Origin: Ancistrus triradiatus
Taxonomy: Eukaryota; Chordata; Actinopteri; Siluriformes; Loricariidae
Direction: 5' to 3'
Assembly (NCBI GenBank): GCA_025084515.1
Contig: JAJAGP010000046.1
Span: 227,347 to 291,346, forward strand
Length of the DNA stretch: 64,000 bases
The notes under the pieces: model-generated
What the model was told of the DNA's origin: nothing
Database searches by the model: none
What the model saw: only the letters and a program-made list of their open reading frames with translations
Part shown: positions 52,108 to 61,100 of the stretch, in pieces
Position numbering within the stretch: the stretch's first letter is position 1
Layout: every line of letters starts with the position of its first letter
Position numbers and translations under genes: made by a program

Positions 52108-55100
52108 CCATGGCACTCAGTTGATGTTGGTAATGCTTTTCTCTCAGTTTACTGGCTTGGAAAATTGAGTTTCACAAAATGTAAGTAAGAATCAAAGGAA
52201 GAAGTGAATTACTGCTTGTTTCCATCAATTAAGGTAAAAAAACATAAAAGGATCAGCATCACAAAGGCCAAACACACAGTCATAAAGAGACACACTCTTA
52301 CTAAGAAGGGTGTAGCAATATACAGTACTGTGCAAAAGTCTTAGACCACCATTAGAGTTGTCTGCAGTCTGTTTCAGCGATGGTATAATGACTGCATATA
52401 ACATACAGTATTTTTCGACCTTTGGACCCAAACCTTTAAACTTGCAGATGTTATTTTGGGTGGTGGGTCATCATACTGTAGTGACACTGATGTGTGTTGT
52501 GCTGGTTCGAGTGGATCAGACACAGTTAAAAGTCTTTAAGCACTGTGCCTACTCACTGTCCGCTCTATTAGACACAGCTACCTTGTGTACACCTTGTAGA
52601 TGGAAAGTCAGACACAGCAGCTCATCAGTGCTGCACAGTATGTGTTAGTCTTCCTCAAATCCGTCATCAGTGCTCACAGGATGCTGGTGGCTGGATACTT
52701 TTGGTTGGTGGAATATTCTAAGCACAGCAGTGACACTGAGGTGTTTAGAGACTCATTTAAAGCTCCACTCATACCAGAGCAACACATACTAACATGTCAC
52801 CATTACCTGGGAGCAGTGGAAGAAGGTTGCCAGGTCTAATGAGTTCTGGTACCTTTTACATCACATGGTCGGCTGGCTAGATAAGCTGGTGGATGGAGTA
52901 TGATGCGTTGGACATTATTCTCCAGGATCCAGAAGTTCATGTGGATGTTAATTAGGCATGGGTCATCAATCTAAACAGTTTTGAAGATGAGCTGGTCAGA
53001 ATGTTGGGCCATTGTTGCATATGTGCGTCATATTGTGGTTCTAACGTGAGAGGTCTTTGCGTTTTCATAAAACCGCACTTTCAAAAGTGCAGCCGTTTGG
53101 TACAGTAGCTGTAGCAGGAGCTTTCTCCAGCAGCAGTATTCACTTAGACTAGATATAGAGATGATCCCTCCTGCTGATTCTTTTTCTCTTTTTGGCTATT
53201 GCAGAGGTGTTGCACTAGACTGTATTGTTTTGGAAAAGATTACACTGTGATAGCTAAGCTGAAGCTTTTTTTTGTTAAATATGCCTTCCTCTTGTCAGAC
53301 AGTGAATTCCTCCATTCATCATCGTCCCATTTTTTCCATGCCATGCATAAATAGCTCAAGTCTGATCAGTTCACATTAGAGTCACAACATAAAATAGTGC
53401 ACACAGCAGCTCCTCAGGTTTAAAATGTGTATTATTTATGTACTGCGCTATAAAAGGGGCTCGATACGAGTTCTTCTTTTATTAAGATAAAGAACCTGAA
53501 AACGTCATTCACCCCTGGTCTGTCAGGAAACAAACCCCCGCACCTCAAAGTTTTCAAATTTCAATTCATCAAAGTATCATAATATTAAATGTATATATAT
53601 TGGAGCTACAGTATTATAGGACTTCTTTATAAGATCTTATCAAACTGTGTTTTTCTCGAATTGTGTGCTATCTATAATAATCAATTCTGCCTCTGTTGTC
53701 TTCCCACGCAGACCGACTTTGAGAAAGATGTAGACCTGGCATGTCAAACAGGTAAGTATATCTGTACATTGAATACTTTAAAATTTTTTGTCTTACTTTT
53801 CCTTGTTAGTTTGCTTGTCTGTTTTGGTGCTGCAACCTTAACTTTGTTCATCCATGTCTTGCCCTCATTTGCAGAGAGAGGACATCCATGTAAGTTTCTA
53901 TGCCCACTGTTTCTCCCTTTTTGATTTTTAGAGGTTGTGTTTTTTATTTAAGGATATTCTGACATAGTATGACTGAATTTGCTGTGTATTTGAGGGGCTT
54001 TATGCACAAGATGGGACTGTGTTTATATTTTAGCCCAGACATTGAAATCAAATAGCAATAAAAACAAACTCGACGTAAATTATATATGCCAGGCATAATC
54101 CTGACTAAAACCGTTTGCTTTTTGAGCTTATTGATGGACAAAAATACAAAAAAACTGCTAGAAAATTAGAAGCTACTTTTTGATTTTGATATACACTATT
54201 TTTTGGCAGGTACTCTTATTTTGTAGGCATATTGTTCCTAAAACCAGCACCTCAAATAACCAGATATTACTTGTCAGAGTCACCTGATGTGCTGGGAATG
54301 GGCAACCACCCAATGATCAGTTGTTTAGAGTGTGGCTAAAATAGTACCGGTCTGTAATCGCATGCCTTAAAAGTGACCCTATATGGTAGGGGTACCTCAT
54401 TCCCAATTTCATGTTTGCTCAGTTTTGCGATTGTAGTAACTCATGAATCATGAGGACATCTTACAGACAGTTTACTATTTTGTGAAAAATAGATCAGGGG
54501 CCATCAACTTTTTGTGCAATGGGTTAGTGTGGTTAAAGAGTTCCATTCAAACCAAATAGGAGCCACACCAAACAGCCATTAAAACCATGATCGATTGAGT
54601 AAACGAGTCAAATTAGGCGAACTTGGCTTAAAAGAAAACCTTCAGCTTTGTGAATAAGGCTGCAGACGAATGAGTTAAGGCCTATTCACGCCAAGTACGA
54701 TTGTTCGATGTGATTTCTAACGTAGTGGGACCTTCACACCAAGTTCGGTTTCTTTGTGTTGTGGAGATTTTGCCACATAGACGACTTAGTGACGATGAGA
54801 GCAGGAAGCTCTAGTTTGTGTTTTTTGTGATCATGAACAGATTAGAACACACTTGGATAAATAATAAACTGGTTCCATCCAGTCCCTGTGAGCTTTATCA
54901 CCATCATTCTCCAGCCTTTCGGTTCTGTTCCACCAGATCTTTTCTTTAATATCCATGTTTTTAGAGTCAGCCTGTTGCTCGTCCTGTAAGCTCTTGATGA
55001 GCTGTTCTGCCCGACAACAGAGCTCTGATTCGTCAGTCTGATTTTAACGCAGAAATTAGGACAGGCTCCGATTAAACATTTTACGCAGCGTCGCAGTCAG

Positions 55101-58100
55101 TAAAATTCAGCATTGATATACGTTTGTTCTTTTTCAAAGCTTGCCGTGCATTTTTCCGTCTGTAAAAATCGTACTTGGCGTGAATAGGCCTTTAGACTTA
55201 TGGAGTAGCGCCAGTGTATCTGCTTTTCCTTTTTGCTGGGTTCTTTCTGTGCCTGCAAACGAGTCTCCATCTTGTGAAACCTCACCAACCCTCTGCTTTA
55301 CCTCTGTTTCATCCCTCTGAATCTGTGCAAATCATCGCCCACCCGGTTGCGTTCCATCCTTCTTCCTCGCCATGTTGACATGAGTACCCTTCTCCTTCTC
55401 TTGTCTTTCCTTCACGCCTATCCTTACTTTATGTCCTCGCTCTCTTCCTTATAACCTACTCCCAATCCTCGCTCATTTTCAAATTCCTGTTCCATCTGGC
55501 TTAATTCTTGCTGGTGACGTGGCACTGTTTGGTCCTTCGGCCCTCTTGTGTTGTGCACTCGACCTTTGCTTCTGTGTCTTCCTCTCCTTCTGCCTTTGTG
55601 TTCTCTCTTCCTCTCTGCCTTTTCTCTCGTTCTTGGCCTCCTCTCTTTTTTCCTCCCCCTCTTTCTCCTCAAGTCATCTTCAAAGGGGTGAACACCTGTA
55701 ACCCGTCCAGCATCACGGGCACCTTGTCACGAATTTCGCTGGATGACGAGGATGACCCCAAGCTGGCAGCCCATCAGGAAGGCCTCAACTTCAGCACCCT
55801 ACCCGGGAACATCCCCCCGCCCAACCTGCTGGCACAGGTGCCAAATCTGGGTACCTTGAACGAGCTCAGCGAGACGCCCCTTAAGAAGGAGATCAACGTG
55901 GAGCAGCAGGGCCAACGGCAATGCCCGGCGCCGCTCTATCTCTGCACGGAGAGTGGATTGGGCTGGGCAAGGCCGCCAGCACTTTCGACAGAGCAAACAG
56001 TCCCTGGAGGGGCCGGTGAAGGGGATTATATGGTACTCCCACGTCGGACAGTCAGTCTCAAACCCAATCCTTCGATAAAAGAAGAGGAAAAGCCTCTCAA
56101 TATAAGTGTGGACGACCCACCTTTTCCACCGCCTCCCTCTCCCTTGACCCTTCATCCAGCTGAGAGCGAGCTTTCCCCTGCAGACTTTTCCACTGTGGAC
56201 CACATTGGTGCGAGTATCAATCGATCCTGTGGCATACTCAAGCAGGTGCCCACCCTCGCCAATGCCCACACGCTGCAAGTGAAGCACAGCCGACCATCCA
56301 TTAGGCAGATCTTCACCTCGGGCAAGGCAGAACGCACCAGGACTCTGCCCCGCAACCTGGGAAGCAGGAATGCCAACATCTCACCTGGCTCCCTTGAAGT
56401 AAGTAACGAATCGGGGCTAGATCCCCATGCCCCTTCCCTTGGCACTCCGCTATAAATCTGGGCCTTTAAAACTAGGACAAGGTCAACTGGACTGTAATTA
56501 CAGGGGTACAACTGGCAGGGCTGTTACAGTAATGTCCCCACAATGCATAGTGTGGAAAGGTCCGAAAACATTACCAGGATTTATTAGACCCCTGGCACAC
56601 CCAGACTCGCCACCTGAGGAGCACCAAGATTTGGGGGACTCTCAACGTATACCAAAGATGCCATGAACCCACACAACTCTTGGAGTGGCAGGAACTGGAT
56701 GTAATGTCGTAACCAACAGACAGACCTCACCTCACCAGAGATGGGATATGAACCGGGGCAGCTCAGTAGGTAGGGTGTTGGTCGTATCCCGCCTCTGGTG
56801 AGGTGAGGTGTGTCAGAAGTGGTTCCTGGCACCAAGATGTTGTGTGGGTTACTGGCACCTTTGGGGCAGCAATTCTGAATAGATGAATATGAATAAGTGT
56901 GTGTACAGTATGTACTGTCCCACCTTGCCAGAGGCTCCCGAGCCCTTGTGGGGGGGTTGGGTCTGTGATTATGCCCCCCCGTGAGATTAGGTCCCTAACT
57001 TATAATCAAGTGGCAGGCAAAACGTTCTCAAGAGTCTTTGTATAGCGAGATATTTGTGAACAGTCATGTAGCAGATATGCAGTCTTATGCAAAAGTTTGA
57101 GGGCACCTTTCATCAAAGTTTATCAAAATGAACTCTGCAGGGAACAAACATTTCTTCTCATTTTAATGCATACATTTTGAAAAATATTGGAGAAAAAATT
57201 ATGTAATTGTGCAAAAGGTTTTAGTAGTGTTTTCACTTTCATTCAAATTTGCAGGAATGCATTTAGGCATGGTCCCTGCAGACGCTGCGTTAAACTGAAC
57301 AAACTTCTGCATGAGACTTAAATGAGGCAGAAAAACTCGGAAGCAATGTAGATTGTAGACCACACTTGGCGGGCTTCATTCATGAAACGAGAGCAGAACA
57401 AATTTGCATGATGCTGCTCGGTTGGCAGATGATTGGAGAGTGGCATTAGGTTATTAGAGATCGCTGTCTCATCGGTAAGAAAACATAAGGGCTTGAATAT
57501 TGTGGGGTTATTCATATAACCTACATGTAATTTGCTGTTAAGCCGCTTTTGTAGAACCCAAAACACAACTATGGACTCGGAAATGAAGTGTGTTGGTTTG
57601 AATGCACTTTGTTCTGCATCTGAATAGTTTTTCTTCGCTTATCTGAGACATTTTGGAGGATCTTTGCTGTGTTCCTCAGTCCAGAGTCTTTGTTATCATT
57701 TGTTATTTGTGGTCGCGGATTATGCTAATTGTACGCTATTATACAGGAAAGTGTGCTTGTGCGCGATTTACCGAAGAATGGTATTCATTAACATACACAC
57801 GTTCTACTAATAAATCTGGTGAGAGCTTTCAGGAAGGTCCGTTTTACGCGTAATTTACGCGCAGTCTGCTCATTTTTTTACAAAGTTTTCATGAATGAGG
57901 CCCGGCGACTTTATAACTGCATTATAGCGTGTGCTTGTCAGCAGGAGGCGAACCCATCGGAACCCATCGCCACGTGGCTACATTCATTACTCCTCAAATG
58001 ACCTTCTGACCAATAAGCGATGCCAGCGTGGTCCTAAACAACATACCATCTGTGCCATCGTCGGTTATGTATATGTTCATTTTAATACGGGTGTGTGTAT

Positions 58101-61100
58101 GCGTGTGTCCATAATTAACCGCAGTCACAAAGAGGCAAACAGATGGAGCAGGAAGATGCTACGTTAGTGTTAGAGTCGCCCAGGTGCTGCACTGTTTCAT
58201 TAGGAGACACACACACACACACACACACACTCATTTGTTCGAGTCACTGCATTTAATTAAAGAGCAGCCCACACACACTAGCTACAGGAAGACAGAAAGA
58301 GAGCTTTATTTGCTCTGGCCTGACCTTCACGTTTATTAATGTTTCTGTGTTTTAAAAGTTACTTAAGAAATACGCTGGCATTTTAGTCTGTAGAGTTCCT
58401 CTTGTTTGGTCTGGGAGCAGAGTTGTTTGGTCTGGCATGCCCATAGGACGTGGGGTGCATGCATAAGCGTGGCCAGCGGAGGTTGCTGTTTCAGCAGTCT
58501 GCACGTGATGCCCAACCCAGTCAGACGGCAGCAGTATGAGTTGAACGTTTTTGAGGTGGTGGGATAGCATATTCGATCGCTGCCCTACATATGAACATTT
58601 TATCCTTGCTTTTTCCTGGTCAGGCACACAGGGCATGGGTGTAAAGGTGCCCACCACAGGGCTGGGTAGGACTCGCCGTTGCAGTGCCAGGGGATGATCC
58701 CACCTTCTTGTAGGCATCATTTACTCACATTTACTTAGTAAATTAGATGATTCCTTGAAGATGAAACTCACTGGTGAACTGGTGCATATTAAAAGTCTGG
58801 GTGGGTCGTTCTTCTAGAGTGGATTGCCTTGCCTTGCCAACCTTGCCATGTTTGCCCAAATGATAAAAAGGGGGCTTTATCGTCCAACTACAACTGTGGG
58901 AATGCTTTGGATGAACATAAGCGTCATGATTCCCTTCCCATCTTTTCTAAACACATTTTTATAAAAGAAATAAAACCTACTAGACGTATATACCAAATCT
59001 AGAGTCTAGACTCCATAATGAGCAACCAGAGACGACAGCGGCAAGATAAAGTCCTTCAGGCCTGTAAGAAAGCCAGGCTTATTTGAAGAATCGAACCTCT
59101 TCTGTTTGAGGACCAGAGGACCAGATAGATTTTTAAGGGTTTTAAACAGCTTTGACTGAAATGCAGCAGATCTTGAAATAGAGATGTGCATCCGTGTTGC
59201 CAGATCCTGAGAGAAACTAGGTCTATGGAAATAAGCCCAAAATAAATGACTTGACTCCAAAAAAAACAAAACCACAAGCAACCTATCACAACATGTGAGA
59301 GAGAGAGAGAGACCACTTATTCAGTTTGTACACATATTAATTATAGCATTTTATAAGCAACCATTTAATAATACTGTAACTTTTAATTTGACACTTCTCC
59401 TTTAAAGATGTGGAATCCAACTGGCCAACAAAAATGAGAAATGAATAAATGAAAATTGAAGACGTTGCATATAACAAACTGGTCAATAATTATATCAGTG
59501 AAAGCCTAGAAAGAAAAGATAACTAATCAATTAGCAATTTTGTCGGAATATTTAGCGAATAACTTTCAAAATACGTGTAAAAAAGTCACAAATCTAGCAA
59601 TTTTTATGTACCAACTTCAACTACTGCCCACAGAAAAGAACATTCACAGCTCTCTTTCTTTTCTCTCACTGTAATGTAAAATGTAAAAGACTGATACGAC
59701 CTGACACTAGGCAGCATGGAGATCTAGTCATCTAGTGACATTTAGCAATTTTCAAGCAGGTTTTAGCAATCTTCCTCTGGAAACACGGCACTGCATCAGC
59801 GGCACAGTTTTGATTTGTGTGGGAAAGGATAGTAGGGGATGGGGTTATGTATAATGGGGCTAGGTTCAGGACAGACTAGCAGTTTTGCTTTCTTAAACTT
59901 GTGTAGTGTAGAGAGACAGGATCAGGGAGCAAGCCCAAATAAGAGACTACCAATCTTTATAAGCAACTGTAGACATAAATAACCCCAAAGTCACTTATAA
60001 TAAGCATAATTGGCAAGTGTGTTGTGCATTTTTGCATGGATTTACAAAGCTAGAGGGTGGACGTTTGATATTTTTCCATTGTTTCCAATCATAGCGTGAA
60101 AAATAAGAAAACGAAGGGCTGATGTTGCCCTGGGTGGAGATGATCGAGACATTAAGAGCCTTTATTGCCGTAGATCAACGGCTCCTAAATACTCAGAGGA
60201 CGACTAAAAAGATAATATGTTTTGGGCCTTTGAAATTTAGAAGATGGTAAATATAAAACAAAGTTGTTTCCCGTCGCTCAAATCTGCAGCATGGGCATCT
60301 CGCTCTGTGTAATGATGGCACAGCTGCCTTGCTCTGGCTCTGCACAACAGAGCACCGGGTTCTGGTCTCCGTGAGTCCCCTTGGGCTTAGCAGGGTGCTT
60401 CACAGAGACATTTGATCATATCTGAGTTAAACAACGCTGGACGAGGCAAAAGCAGCATGTGTGCCTCCACGCGAAGTCAGTCCCCCTGCTACAGTCCACC
60501 TCCCAGCAGTGAAACGAAGCTGGAAGCCACAAAGCGTACGGAGGAACTTGCTGACCTGTGGCCCTCCTCCCTCGGTGTAGGGGGCGTTCATGCAAAAGGG
60601 AAGAGGCGGAAGGATACAGTGGCTGAATAAAGGATGCAGTGTCTTCAACAAATATCAAAGCAGATAAATCCGAATCAAAACGCAACAATCCAAGGCATCT
60701 CAGGCATGATTGAGGTCTGGCAGAGGGGAGGGCACTCGGTGCTGCAAGAGTGAGTCCTGCCCACATCGGGCACGTTTGCACCTTGTGACCCTGACCAGGA
60801 CAAATGGGGATAAAATGTGTAAAATGAACCAGGCAATCAAACCGAGGGGCAGAGTAACTACTAAGGAGGTAAGTGGCAGATATAAGAATATGTTATAAGC
60901 AGCGCTGACAAAGCTAGCGTGTTAATAACGCATTAAAGTCACAGTATTTTGATGTTGGCTGGTCAACACGAAATACTAGTTCTGTATGGATATATGGAAC
61001 ACTTACTCTTTTGTTGGTGTTGTGACACTGAACATGATTTGAGAATCTTAGCTAGCCCTAACTTCAGCTACAGCTTAATCATTGTGGTCTATGTGCAGGT

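Noticed and set aside
55424..55672. Minus-strand Arg/Lys/Glu-rich ORF
   Set aside because: It is the complement of the pyrimidine tract before the acceptor of the large tail exon.
55799..56511. Minus-strand ORFs of 119 and 162 codons opposite the large tail exon
   Set aside because: They are shadow frames. The + strand carries the conserved BAI tail words with matching splice phases.
60412..60781. Overlapping ORFs on both strands in the last intron, considered as an extra tail exon or small gene
   Set aside because: No splice sites of the right phase, no known resemblance and no conserved BAI word.
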